A stretch of 35,711 nt of DNA from Balneolales bacterium. GTDB taxonomy: Bacteria > Bacteroidota > Rhodothermia > Balneolales > Cyclonatronaceae. This document shows, one piece after another, positions 17,618 to 26,275 of the stretch (positions within the stretch are counted from its first letter, which is position 1; every line of letters begins with the position of its first letter). The position numbers and the translations under genes were made by a program. The stretch is from positions 1-35,711 of the forward strand of contig JAIULZ010000030.1 of assembly GCA_022565805.1 (NCBI GenBank), read 5' to 3'. The notes under the pieces are model-generated. The model was not told the DNA's origin. It worked only from the letters and a program-made list of their open reading frames with translations, and did not search any database.

Positions 17618-17821
17618 ATGCTTAATCCAATTACCGGAAAGAGAAGAAAATTTAAACGATTTGACTATCAACCAAGGTATTACGATCCAAGTAAAGAAAA
17701 ATCGAAAAAGATAAAAGCCCAAATTCACTTTGAAAAGAAAACAAGTCGTGGGCAAGGTCGCTCCATCTTACTTTATGCAGCTCTGCTATTTGGCTTATTC
17801 TATATCTTTTTGCAGCTTTAA
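17618..17821 (+). CDS. Small basic tail-anchored membrane protein
   Basis: This 67-aa protein has a basic, aromatic N-terminal half (ITGKRRKFKRFDYQPRYYDP, then a lysine-rich stretch to RGQGR), followed by one C-terminal hydrophobic helix (about 49-66, SILLYAALLFGLFYIFLQL). This reads as a tail-anchored cytosolic-facing protein. The positive part could contact nucleic acid or ribosomes, but this is inference. The ATG start at 17618 fits. It stands alone in 950 bp between the NHL gene and mutL. An overlapping frame on the other strand (17510-17755) is considered its shadow. Family not recognised by name. Confidence 0.7.
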   Translation: MLNPITGKRRKFKRFDYQPRYYDPSKEKSKKIKAQIHFEKKTSRGQGRSILLYAALLFGLFYIFLQL

Positions 17822-18193
17822 ATTCTTCCAACTCATATCAGTTCTGATTCTCACTGAATATTTACTTTTTTCTGATGCTATATTTATTCTTTTAGAATAA
17901 GAAATGTTTCAAGAACTAAGGAGACGTATGTATGCCTTATTAAGATTTTAGATACGTCGACAAGTGGAAGAAAAAAGATACCACGTGATGTCTGCAGTTC
18001 GAAAACGTACATTTTTGATTAAACTTATAGAGCATGAAAAAGAATGGCATTTTCATTACTCTGCAAACAGTATAGCAAAAAGAGATTTCTAAGTGCTGTA
18101 CAATCAATTTTTCTGGTGCTTTTACTAAACCTATTGATGACCTTAAATATACATAATCAATCTTTTTCTTACTTCAATTTATAAAAGCGCATT
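17822..18193. other. 372-bp gap before mutL
   Basis: No gene is supported. There is a 7-bp inverted repeat (GACGTAT 17923-17929 and ATACGTC 17952-17958) and a small ATGAAAA/TTTTCAT hairpin near 18034. No terminator is clear. Confidence 0.45.
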
Positions 18194-20089
18194 TTGGAAA
18201 CATCAGATACAGTAATTCACTTACTTGAGCCGGAATTAGCAAATAAAATTGCGGCTGGCGAAGTTGTAGATCGCCCGGCTTCGGTTGTGAAGGAGCTACT
18301 CGATAATGCAATCGATTCGGGAGCAGACCAAATCGATATAACCATAAAAAACGCGGGCAGAACGCTTATACAGGTAACTGATAACGGTTGCGGTATGAGC
18401 AAGCAAGACCTGCATTTATGCTTTCAGAGACACGCCACGTCGAAAATACGTTCGGTAGACGACCTTTATAATATTCGAACACTTGGTTTTCGTGGGGAGG
18501 CTATGGCATCGATAGCATCAGTTTCACAGATTAATGTAAAAACCAGAAGATTAAACGATGATTCAGGTTGGGAAATTACCATTCATGGCGGTAAAGAAAG
18601 TGCGCCAGAACCAACCGCGAGCGAGCAGGGTACAACAATTGCGGTTAGAAATCTCTTCTTCAATGTACCAGCACGCAGAGCTTTTCTCAAAACAGATGCC
18701 ACCGAGTTAAGGCATATAATTATTGCTGTGCAGCAAGCCGCCCTGGCTCATCCTGAAATTTCTTTTTCTCTCTTAGATGAAAAAGAAATTATTTATAAAC
18801 TTCCTTCCGGTAGTCTGGCCGACCGTATTACCGCAATTTTCGGTAAACCATATCGCGCAAGTTTACTGCCAGTAGAAGAGTCGACTAGTGTGGTTACTTT
18901 AAAAGGATATTTAATTGATCCTAAACTGGCTAAAAAAAATCGTGGAGAACAGTTTCTTTTTGTAAATGGCCGTCCATTTATGCACCGTCATCTAAATTAC
19001 ATCATCCAAAATGAGTATTCTGTATGGACAGGAAAAGATATGTATCCTTTTTATGCATTATTTTTTGAGGTAGATCCCTCACGTTTAGATGTAAATGTGC
19101 ATCCCAGCAAGCTTGAAGTAAAATTCGATGATGAAAGAAGTATATCTACGTTTACCAGATCTATAATTAAACGTGCGCTAAACGAACGTTTTCAAGTGCC
19201 CGATTTCGACCGATTTACGGAATCTGACAATGAAATTGGTAAGCGATCTTCCGTTTCAGGTTTTTCGTCCGGAGGATTTAGCATTGAGGGTGGATTCGGC
19301 AATAGTTCCGGTTCTCGTGAGTATCGGGATCAGCAAAACAGGTTTTTTACTGATCACAGACAAATGGGTGCCACCCGCAGAATGCCGGATGGTAAACTTA
19401 TGATGGAAAAGCTTTATGCATCCGGAATGGGGCAGGAGCCAACCGGGGAGGAAAACTCTGGCGATTACGATAACGAAAATATTCCTCAGTTTAATCTACA
19501 GCCAGCAGGAAAAAGACATTTCGACAGAGGTAGTGGATTCTGGCAGCTGCATGATCAATATATTATTTCGCAAACGCGATCCGGTATGTTTATTGTAGAC
19601 CAGTATTTTGCCCATATGCGCATTTTATATGAAAAATCAATTGGCGCAACAGAAGGCGAATTACCGGGCACGCAGCAGCTTCTTTTTCCACAAACAATAG
19701 ATTTTTCTGCTTCTGATTTTGCAATTCTTACTGAGGCATTACCAACGCTTAAAAAAATCGGATTTAATATCCAGCTGTTAAGCGGAAATTCTGCTCTTAT
19801 ATCCGGAGTGCCGGCCGACCTTAAAATGGGCGACGAAAAGCCAATATTGGAGTCTATATTACATCAATATCAACATTATTCCGGACCGGTAAAGCTTACT
19901 CACAGAGAAAAGCTTGTTCTTGCATTTGCATCCAATGCAGCCGTACCCAGAGGTAAAAAATTGGGTCAGCAGGAGATGGAGGCACTTGTAGATCAGCTTT
20001 TTGCATGCGACCAACCATTTAAGGACCCGCTAAACAGACCAACTGTTGTATTTATACCTCTCGACGATATACAAAAGAAATTTCGATAA
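18194..20089 (+). CDS. mutL: DNA mismatch repair protein MutL (endonuclease motifs degenerate)
   Basis: This 631-aa protein has an intact GHKL ATPase N-terminus: LANKIAAGEVVDRPASVVKE with catalytic Glu34 and Asn38, DNGCGM, RHATSKI, TLGFRGEAMASI, GTTIAVRNLFFNVPARRAFL. The transducer domain (FVNGRPFMHRHL, DVNVHPSKLEVKF) is also present. A Gly/Ser-rich linker (about 345-450) leads to the C-terminal dimerisation domain. There, the nuclease motif DQHA(X)2E(X)4E reads DQYFAHMRILYE, the ACHxAxRAG-type motif reads FASNAAVPRG, and CPHGRP reads DPLNRP. The metal site is therefore largely lost and endonuclease activity is unlikely. The start is TTG 18194; no ATG lies before the conserved IAAGEVV segment. 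It is apparently monocistronic. Confidence 0.96.
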   Translation: METSDTVIHLLEPELANKIAAGEVVDRPASVVKELLDNAIDSGADQIDITIKNAGRTLIQVTDNGCGMSKQDLHLCFQRHATSKIRSVDDLYNIRTLGFRGEAMASIASVSQINVKTRRLNDDSGWEITIHGGKESAPEPTASEQGTTIAVRNLFFNVPARRAFLKTDATELRHIIIAVQQAALAHPEISFSLLDEKEIIYKLPSGSLADRITAIFGKPYRASLLPVEESTSVVTLKGYLIDPKLAKKNRGEQFLFVNGRPFMHRHLNYIIQNEYSVWTGKDMYPFYALFFEVDPSRLDVNVHPSKLEVKFDDERSISTFTRSIIKRALNERFQVPDFDRFTESDNEIGKRSSVSGFSSGGFSIEGGFGNSSGSREYRDQQNRFFTDHRQMGATRRMPDGKLMMEKLYASGMGQEPTGEENSGDYDNENIPQFNLQPAGKRHFDRGSGFWQLHDQYIISQTRSGMFIVDQYFAHMRILYEKSIGATEGELPGTQQLLFPQTIDFSASDFAILTEALPTLKKIGFNIQLLSGNSALISGVPADLKMGDEKPILESILHQYQHYSGPVKLTHREKLVLAFASNAAVPRGKKLGQQEMEALVDQLFACDQPFKDPLNRPTVVFIPLDDIQKKFR

Positions 20090-20234
20090 AAAACGGCATC
20101 AGATTCGTACTAACTGATATTATAAAAGCTTAACGCTTTGCATAACATTAAGTTAATAAAAAATAAAATGATGCGAATGTAATTAACTGTTTTATAGTTA
20201 TATAGGGTGTACTACTCACTTCGATTTTCGTCCT

Positions 20235-20612
20235 ATGGTTACTTTAGCAGTTATAGAATTTGGTTTACTTGCTGTGGCCCTTGTACTCAGCTGGGCTCAC
20301 GTAAAATGGATACGCAACAAAAAAGATACTTCTGATCCATCAACACAATTACACGATCATTTCAATATGGAATGGAATGGTATGGATGATGATGAAATTT
20401 ACGCCTGGTACAGAGTACGATTTAAAATACTACAGCTTGAGGAAGATGACCGGAACAGAGCCAAAAAATTAGAGCTTATAGAAGAATATGTGCGAAAACT
20501 TCGCACAAAGCCTATGAGAAGTAAATCCTATGTAAGTGAATATGGTGTTCTCGAAGGTAGCGACATAGATGATGGAAATGACAGCGGGCTATATGAATTT
20601 GAGCTAAAATAG
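20235..20612 (+). CDS. Small single-TM protein, unknown function
   Basis: This 125-aa protein has one N-terminal transmembrane helix (about 4-22, LAVIEFGLLAVALVLSWAHV), then a charged cytosolic part with helical, coiled-coil-like character (FNMEWNGMDDDEIYAWYRVRF and LEEDDRNRAKKLELIEEYVRKLR) and an acidic tail. It follows mutL by 145 bp and converges with the DUF457 gene. ATG 20235 is the first Met and gives a natural signal-anchor. No family is recognised. Confidence 0.68.
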   Translation: MVTLAVIEFGLLAVALVLSWAHVKWIRNKKDTSDPSTQLHDHFNMEWNGMDDDEIYAWYRVRFKILQLEEDDRNRAKKLELIEEYVRKLRTKPMRSKSYVSEYGVLEGSDIDDGNDSGLYEFELK

Positions 20613-20740
20613 AGGACTAAGTTTAGATTGCGCTCCAAGCGTATCACCAAACTTTAAAAATTCCGTGATCATGCTAAATAACTGAGCCTTCAAACTAAAA
20701 TATAAGCTTCAAAGGATTACAATCATGCCGCTCAAATAAG

Positions 20741-21787
20741 CTAATTTTCAAGACCAAACATACGGTTCCACAACTTCCTGAACGAACCCCGTTCACGATC
20801 GCCCTCAATTCTAAGTCTAATTCGCTCCACATCGAAATCATTTTCTTCCATGTTTGCTATCATTGTGTAGGAAAAAGCGTACGGGCTATCGATTTCATCA
20901 GAAAATTCGGCTACTCTTCCAAACCTGAGATCATTAAACACAAGAAAACCATCATCATTCAGAGTGATTTTATAAAAACCCTGACTTACCCACTTTAGCC
21001 TGTTCAGTGCCGGTTTTTCAGCCACATCATCAAGAAAATGATGCTGACCATCGACCCATTCAAACCGAATTTTGCTTTGACCATCGGCAATGGAGTAGTA
21101 TCCCACTAAATAGGAATCTGAATCAGCAACGCGGCCAATCCCTCTCCAAAGAATATTGTTAAACAGGGTTGGTTTAATTTCAAAATGGCTAATTTCCAGC
21201 TGTTTATCCTCCCAAGCCTTCAAAAACTTCTGCTCTACCTGTAGCTTGTTTACTAAGGTAGCAAATAAATAAAGGCACGAAATGAGGATAGCAATAAACG
21301 CAATTCGGGCTCTTTTTGGAACAGTAACCTTGCTGTATTTTAATAATAAATAGACCACTGCCATAAACAAAGAAATCGAAAAGATCGGATCTATTACGGA
21401 AATAGAGCTGATTGCAATCGCATCGGCTAAAAATGGAAGGTAAATTTGTGTTCCATACGAAGTAAAGCTATCTAAAAGCACATGAGCAAGCTGAGATAGC
21501 CAGATCATAAAAGCCCATTGCTTCCAGTTGTAGTCAATTTTTCGCTCCAGACGAGAAACGATCCAGCCGTAAAGAGGAGAAATGAGCGTTAAAAGAAAAA
21601 AAGAATGCGTTATACCCCTATGAAAAATAATTTTATCAATATCACCCATAAACATACCCAGGAAAACATCTATATCGGGTGCCACGCCCGCAGCCGCACC
21701 CCAAAGCATCGCTTTTCTTCCCGCTTTTTTGCCTAAAGTAGCTTCACCAATAAGAGCGCCAAGTGCCAGATGTGTTAAAGAATCCAT
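20741..21787 (-). CDS. DUF457/YdjM-type membrane-bound metal-dependent hydrolase
   Basis: This 348-aa integral membrane protein has the family start MDSLTHLALGALIGEA with His6, then APDIDVF (Asp38/Asp40) and FHRGITHSFF (His56, His61), the putative metal ligands. About four to five transmembrane helices cover roughly 62-195, ending near the ILISCLYLFATLVNK helix. The C-terminal 150 residues are a soluble beta-rich domain (periplasmic or cytosolic) with no known motif. E. coli YdjM is LexA-regulated, but no SOS box is obvious here. ATG at 21787. It is divergent from yajQ. Confidence 0.88.
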   Translation of the reverse strand: MDSLTHLALGALIGEATLGKKAGRKAMLWGAAAGVAPDIDVFLGMFMGDIDKIIFHRGITHSFFLLTLISPLYGWIVSRLERKIDYNWKQWAFMIWLSQLAHVLLDSFTSYGTQIYLPFLADAIAISSISVIDPIFSISLFMAVVYLLLKYSKVTVPKRARIAFIAILISCLYLFATLVNKLQVEQKFLKAWEDKQLEISHFEIKPTLFNNILWRGIGRVADSDSYLVGYYSIADGQSKIRFEWVDGQHHFLDDVAEKPALNRLKWVSQGFYKITLNDDGFLVFNDLRFGRVAEFSDEIDSPYAFSYTMIANMEENDFDVERIRLRIEGDRERGSFRKLWNRMFGLEN

Positions 21788-21995
21788 TTAGTTTTTTTAT
21801 AATAAATTAAGGGAAGCTTTGTATTTACGTATAATAAGCCTATGCAAAGCAATTTCTTAACATCTCTTTAGTACTGCAAAAAATAAACTGTACTAAACAA
21901 GTTTAGGTCAAAAATCTTTCCCTATAAAGCTGTTTTAAAATCTATAGCGCATATTCGTATATTAAATCGCTTTGTTAATATATAGATATAGTATC

Positions 21996-22017
21996 AGAAG
22001 GCTTTGAAAAACCTTCT
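21996..22017 (+). repeat. Bulged-C hairpin element, copy 1
   Basis: AGAAGG-C-TTT-GAA-AAA-CCTTCT forms a nine-bp hairpin with one bulged C and a three-base loop, followed by ATTTTG. The same design occurs at 31042-31063. Similar downstream words (TTGT... then ACGCC and GA) follow both copies. It lies 140 bp before yajQ. Confidence 0.45.
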
Positions 22018-22091
22018 ATTTTGTTCGTAATCCACGCCAGAGTATAGGCTATCTATATCATGGATTTTGTTTTTAGTCCAAGGCAGAAAAC

Positions 22092-22120
22092 GGGCAAAAA
22101 GAGTGGTTTTGTAAAACCTA
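22092..22120 (+). repeat. Short structured intergenic element, copy 2
   Basis: The core CAAAA-AGAGTGG-TTTTG lies between flanking GG and CC, with TAAAA as a 3' bulge. It matches the minus-strand element at 17305-17333 in primary sequence (about 36 of 43 positions when extended to the shared ATTAAT) and in fold. It lies about 40 bp before the yajQ ATG. Confidence 0.5.
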
Positions 22121-22156
22121 CTATTAATCAAATTAAAAAACCGATAAATCTAGAAT

Positions 22157-22648
22157 ATGCCATCATTCGATGTTGTAAATGAAATTGATCTGCAGGAAGC
22201 AGATAATGCAGTAAACAATACAATGAAAGAAATAAGTACCCGATACGATTTCCGTGACTCAAAAACGGAAGTAGATTTCAATCGTAAAACAAAAGTGATT
22301 GATGTTTCCTGCGAAGACAGTATGAAGCTGAAAGCTGTAAAAGAAATGCTTGTAGCGAACTTTGTTAAACGAAAACTCAGCCCTAAATCACTTGAGTTTG
22401 GCGACCCCGAAGGCACCTCGCATGGCGGCTTAAGGCAACAAGTTGTAATAAATGAGGGGATTGACCGCGATAATGCGAAAAAACTAGTTAAACTGGTTAA
22501 AGACTCCAAAATTAAAGTTCAGGCAGCTATACATGATGATAAAGTTCGGGTTACCGGAAAAAAGATTGATGATCTGCAGGAAGTTATGCAGCTTTTAAGA
22601 GGTGCCGAAGTTGAAATACCGCTTCAATTTAATAATATGAAAAGCTAA
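22157..22648 (+). CDS. YajQ-family nucleotide-binding protein
   Basis: This 163-aa member of the YajQ/UPF0234 family has tandem ferredoxin-like halves. Hallmarks: MPSFDVVNEIDLQEADNAVNN, STRYDFRDSK, KPSLEFGDPE-like segment (SLEFGDPEGTSHGGLRQQVVINEGI), DSKIKVQAAIHDDKVRVTGKKIDDLQEVMQLLR and the end EIPLQFNNMK. Family members bind nucleotides, and a Xanthomonas member binds cyclic-di-GMP. ATG 22157 starts the conserved PSFD. Its leader holds two structured elements. It converges with the patatin gene. Confidence 0.95.
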   Translation: MPSFDVVNEIDLQEADNAVNNTMKEISTRYDFRDSKTEVDFNRKTKVIDVSCEDSMKLKAVKEMLVANFVKRKLSPKSLEFGDPEGTSHGGLRQQVVINEGIDRDNAKKLVKLVKDSKIKVQAAIHDDKVRVTGKKIDDLQEVMQLLRGAEVEIPLQFNNMKS

Positions 22649-22701
22649 TATAATTACATTTTTATGCGTGTGAATGGGCGTATGCTATAGCAATTTAGAT
22701 G

Positions 22702-24945
22702 TTAGAACATTACGCCAACTCCATATTGGAGCATTAAGAAATTTCGTACACTACCCGAAACTGCAATTTGAACCGGTGCTATTCGTGTATCTATTCCAAG
22801 ACTTGCGGCCCATCCAAACCGAATAGGACTGTCTATTATATTGAGCTTGTATATGTCTTCGGTGCTTGCTGCATTTAGCTGTAATCCAACATATCTGTTA
22901 GTTACCGGTTCGAACTGCACGCCGGCTCGTAGCATGCGAATATTATTCGAGCCAATTTCGTATAGCCTGTATCCTGCAAAATCAGGAAAACCGCCCAAAT
23001 GGAACTGCCTATGAAGTGGTAAAGCATCTTGTGTAGCGTAGCCAATTTTACCTCCCGCTATAATCGTAAAGTCGTCATCAAGCTGAAAATATCCGCTCCA
23101 GTCTACCATAGACTGGAAAAAGATGATTGATGTATCGAATAAATCTATAGATTGAGATGCCTCAATATGAAGCTTATGACCTCGCCGCGTAAAATTTCTG
23201 CGGTCCAGATTATCGAATTGAAAACGGGTTAAAAGCTGGCTCACTGTTGTTCGGCCTCCCGGAAAATCGAAGTCTCCCACTCTGGCAGATATATCGAAAA
23301 CTTCCTGTCGTAAACCAAAGCCAACAAGCATTTGATTGTTGGTAAATGGTATATACATACCTTCAGCAAAAATTGCATTTGTATTATAGCGTGCTAAAGT
23401 ATTGCCGTTTTCGCTAAACAGATCGATTTGGCTTAAACTGTAATTTAATCTAAGGCTTATCGCAGCATTCGATTCGCTACTTAGATAATTAAAAAAACGG
23501 ACGTCAACAAATGGTTCTTCACCAAGCTTCACGTTTAAGCGGGTTATGGAGCTCGAATACAAAAAATTTCTGAATGTTGTATTTAGCAGGATAGAAGCGA
23601 GCCTGTAATTATCGTAATAAAAACCGAATCGAAACAAATCCTGCTGTCTTTCCTGAATGTCAAGAACTAATCGGTATCCTTCCGTACCATCTGAGGCAGT
23701 ATCGTTTTCGAGGTAATAGGTTACCCGGCTAAAAAACTGAAGCCCATAAATATTTTCTATTCCAAAGGTTATATCCTGCAGATTGATATGAGATTTTTCC
23801 TGAATAAGTAATTTTGAACGAACTTGTGTTTCTGAGCTTTCCTGAACTCCTTTTAGCACAATATCTGTGATAAAAATCTCCTCGGCAAATTCCGGAATAA
23901 CCGGATAAACGGGTTGGGCAGATCTTGCAGTATTGAACGCATCGGCCAGACTTTTTAGCTCATCGTAATATTCTCTGGCCATAGCCTCACCTAAATCGAT
24001 AAGTTTTTGTGCCTCCTCGAAATCAGTAATTGAAACTGAGAAAATATCATCACTTTCAAAAACAAGATTAGCCAATTTCTTTGAACGGTTAATACTTTCT
24101 GAAATTTGAAAGGTAATTGTCTGATCTAAAATATCTACAATATTAAAAAGCTCATCCGCATCTTTTAAAGGAGCACTTACATTTACACCAAGTATGAAAT
24201 CTACTCCTAAATCTTTAAGCTCCTCTACCGGAAGATTTCGAACAACTCCGCCATCTACGAGTTTTCTTCCATTTATTTCTTTAGGCTGGAAAATACTAGG
24301 GATCGAGATACTTGCCCGTATTGCCTGTGCTATGTTCCCTTCATCGAGTATAACACCTTCGCCGGAAATAATATCTGTTGCCATACATAAAAAGGGAATC
24401 GGGAAATCGAGAAAATTTTGGTGGCCGGGGTATGGCCATGCCAGCTGATTTAGAAGCAACTCTATTCTCTGACCTGCGATTACCCCGGCTGGCAACGAAA
24501 TTGACCTTTCAATTATAGGTAAGGTTACCAGGTAAAGATTGTCCCATTCTTTTTCTTCGAAAGGCATATGCCTGCGGCGAATAGCATCGGTAAATAGATC
24601 GTCCCAATTTATATTATTGGCGAGGTTTTCGATGTATTCTGTACTATAGCCCATAGCGTATAGACCACCCACAAGGGCTCCCATACTTGTACCCGAAATA
24701 TAATCTATGGGCATGCCAACTTCTTCCAGCACTTTTATTACCCCTAAATGTGCAAAACCTTTGGCACCTCCACCGCTTAGCGCCAGACCAAAGGTTGTGT
24801 TTTCGTCTATAGATTCTTTGAACGAAATAATGTTCTCGCGCACTTCTTCAATATTCCGGTCTTCTGCAGATGCATCTATAAGGAAAGGGGGATACGCAAT
24901 TAAGACTGCAACAAGCAGCATTGTCTTTGCAAGGTTGTAAGACAT
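22702..24945 (-). CDS. PlpD-like patatin phospholipase with outer-membrane barrel (type Vd autotransporter)
   Basis: This 747-aa protein has a signal peptide (about 1-27, ASA|ED). A patatin domain (about 51-340) follows with oxyanion loop GGGAKGFAHLGV (58-69), nucleophile Ser87 in GTSMG and catalytic Asp231 in DGG. Next come a POTRA-like segment (about 345-430, IFITDIVLKGVQESSE) and a C-terminal beta-barrel of the BamA/surface-antigen class, ending in an aromatic residue (YGVGVMF). This order is that of Pseudomonas PlpD and Fusobacterium FplA, the type Vd autotransporters. Likely a surface or released lipase. It is transcribed alone, with a 362-bp upstream gap before the purC 3' end. Confidence 0.93.
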   Translation of the reverse strand: MSYNLAKTMLLVAVLIAYPPFLIDASAEDRNIEEVRENIISFKESIDENTTFGLALSGGGAKGFAHLGVIKVLEEVGMPIDYISGTSMGALVGGLYAMGYSTEYIENLANNINWDDLFTDAIRRRHMPFEEKEWDNLYLVTLPIIERSISLPAGVIAGQRIELLLNQLAWPYPGHQNFLDFPIPFLCMATDIISGEGVILDEGNIAQAIRASISIPSIFQPKEINGRKLVDGGVVRNLPVEELKDLGVDFILGVNVSAPLKDADELFNIVDILDQTITFQISESINRSKKLANLVFESDDIFSVSITDFEEAQKLIDLGEAMAREYYDELKSLADAFNTARSAQPVYPVIPEFAEEIFITDIVLKGVQESSETQVRSKLLIQEKSHINLQDITFGIENIYGLQFFSRVTYYLENDTASDGTEGYRLVLDIQERQQDLFRFGFYYDNYRLASILLNTTFRNFLYSSSITRLNVKLGEEPFVDVRFFNYLSSESNAAISLRLNYSLSQIDLFSENGNTLARYNTNAIFAEGMYIPFTNNQMLVGFGLRQEVFDISARVGDFDFPGGRTTVSQLLTRFQFDNLDRRNFTRRGHKLHIEASQSIDLFDTSIIFFQSMVDWSGYFQLDDDFTIIAGGKIGYATQDALPLHRQFHLGGFPDFAGYRLYEIGSNNIRMLRAGVQFEPVTNRYVGLQLNAASTEDIYKLNIIDSPIRFGWAASLGIDTRIAPVQIAVSGSVRNFLMLQYGVGVMF

Positions 24946-25307
24946 GCAAATTGTATTGAAAAGATTGATAAATTTAATACAAAACTAACAGGCTGATTCT
25001 ATTTAGAGGGCAGACCCAATTTCTACATGGTTAAATATACATTCGTGTTTATTTGAGATAAGATAAAAATACCGTAACAAATCTTAATTCGAAATGAAAA
25101 AATAATTCATATATAATGAATTGATATACAAGCTCCTTTAGAATAAAACATTAAAAGAAGCGAGATTACGAAAATTGGGCTGATTTAATATCAATCGCAA
25201 ATAAAAGCCCAAGATCTCAGGTTCGTAGATTTAAATATTGAAACAAGGCAGGAGGGGGGAGAAAAAGTAGTTTGAAAAAATATCGTTAATTAAGATAAAG
25301 AAGCAAA
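24946..25307. other. 362-bp gap between patatin and purC genes
   Basis: No gene is seen. A purine-only tract with six G in a row (about 25250-25267) stands out in the AT-rich background. An inverted repeat TAGTTTG (25268-25274) and CAAACTA (25304-25310), followed on the minus strand by CTTTTTCT, may be a long-loop terminator of purC. The rest is the likely promoter region of the patatin gene. Confidence 0.35.
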
Positions 25308-26273
25308 CTAACTGAAATGTTCGCCGGAAGAATATTTGGAAAGAATTTTACCCAGCACAGTATCAAAATCGGGTGTAAAGACCGGAGTAAATTCTTCACC
25401 CGTTAAAGCAGTGTAAAGCTCTATGTATTTCTGGTAAATCTCGGTTACTTTAGACTGCGACATATCAGGCATTATATCACCGTTCCGGCCGGCAAATCCT
25501 TCGCTAATGAGCCATTCACGAACAAATTCCTTAGATAGCTGAGTTGGTGACTCGTCTTTAGCAACTGCTTTTTCATAGCTGTCTTTGAGAAAATAGCGGG
25601 AAGAATCAGGTGTATGTATTTCGTCAATAAGATAAAGTTCATCCTCGAATATGCCGAACTCATACTTCGTATCGGCCAAAATAAGGTTCCGATTAGCGGC
25701 AATCTTGGTACCACGTTGAAAAAGTTTGCGTGAGATACCGCAAATCTGATCCCATAGTTTAGCATTTACCAAACCCAACGAAACAATTTGTTCATGACTA
25801 ATGTCTTCGTCATGCCCTTCAGAAGCTTTAGTCGTAGGTGTAATGATGGGTTCTGGAAACGGCTGGTAGGCCTTCATATCTTCTGGCATTTTCTCGCCAC
25901 AAAGCACTCTGCCACCTTTGCGATAAACACGTAGCGCATGTCCGCACAAATAACCCCTAACGACAACTTCTACCTTGAGAGGGGTGCATTTTCTGGCTAT
26001 GGTAATATTAGGATGCGGAATATCAATTAGATGAGTAGAAATAATATCTTCTACTTGTTGCATCGAAAAAGCGGCAATACGATTGAGAACCTGCCCTTTA
26101 AAAGGTATAGCTTCTGGTAAAATATGATCAAAAGATGAAATGCGGTCAGTTACCACTATAGCCAGTTTTCCGTTGTTTAGATCGTAAACATCCCGAACTT
26201 TACCACGATAGGGTTGATTCCAGCCTGGAGCACTAGTCATCTTTAAAGCTTGAGAAAAAAACTCAGAATTCAT
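25308..26273 (-). CDS. purC: SAICAR synthetase (phosphoribosylaminoimidazole-succinocarboxamide synthase)
   Basis: This 321-aa cytosolic enzyme of de novo purine synthesis joins aspartate to CAIR using ATP. Motifs include GKVRDVYDL (24-32), VTDRISSFDHILPEAIPFKGQVLN, VEVVVRGYLCGHALRVY, TPTTKASEGHDEDIS, LADTKYEFG and IDEIHTPDSSRYF. It is the long form (about 300 aa, as in yeast Ade1) rather than the short E. coli form. Its ATG at 26273 follows the lacI stop by two bases, so it is the second gene of a lacI-purC operon. Its stop TAG (25308-25310) lies inside a possible terminator. Confidence 0.97.
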   Translation of the reverse strand: MNSEFFSQALKMTSAPGWNQPYRGKVRDVYDLNNGKLAIVVTDRISSFDHILPEAIPFKGQVLNRIAAFSMQQVEDIISTHLIDIPHPNITIARKCTPLKVEVVVRGYLCGHALRVYRKGGRVLCGEKMPEDMKAYQPFPEPIITPTTKASEGHDEDISHEQIVSLGLVNAKLWDQICGISRKLFQRGTKIAANRNLILADTKYEFGIFEDELYLIDEIHTPDSSRYFLKDSYEKAVAKDESPTQLSKEFVREWLISEGFAGRNGDIMPDMSQSKVTEIYQKYIELYTALTGEEFTPVFTPDFDTVLGKILSKYSSGEHFS

Positions 26274-26275
26274 TT

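Larger units (their letters stand above)
21788..22156. other. 369-bp divergent intergenic region with two structured elements
   Basis: No gene is seen. It carries the bulged-C hairpin (21996-22017) and the GAGTGG-loop element (22092-22120), both recurring elsewhere in the window and listed separately. The region serves as the 5' leader of yajQ and the upstream region of the DUF457 gene. Confidence 0.5.

Noticed and set aside
17510-17755. Minus-strand 81-codon hydrophobic frame
   Set aside because: Fully overlaps the better-looking small basic membrane-protein gene at 17618-17821 and has no independent support.
20612-20741. Nested inverted repeats between convergent genes
   Set aside because: AAGTTT/AAACTT around a small CGCT/AGCG hairpin could be a bidirectional terminator, but stems are short and T-runs absent.
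25245-25267. AGGAGG-containing purine tract on the plus strand, like a strong ribosome-binding site
   Set aside because: No start codon with a usable frame follows; genes here do not rely on Shine-Dalgarno sites and both neighbours are on the minus strand.
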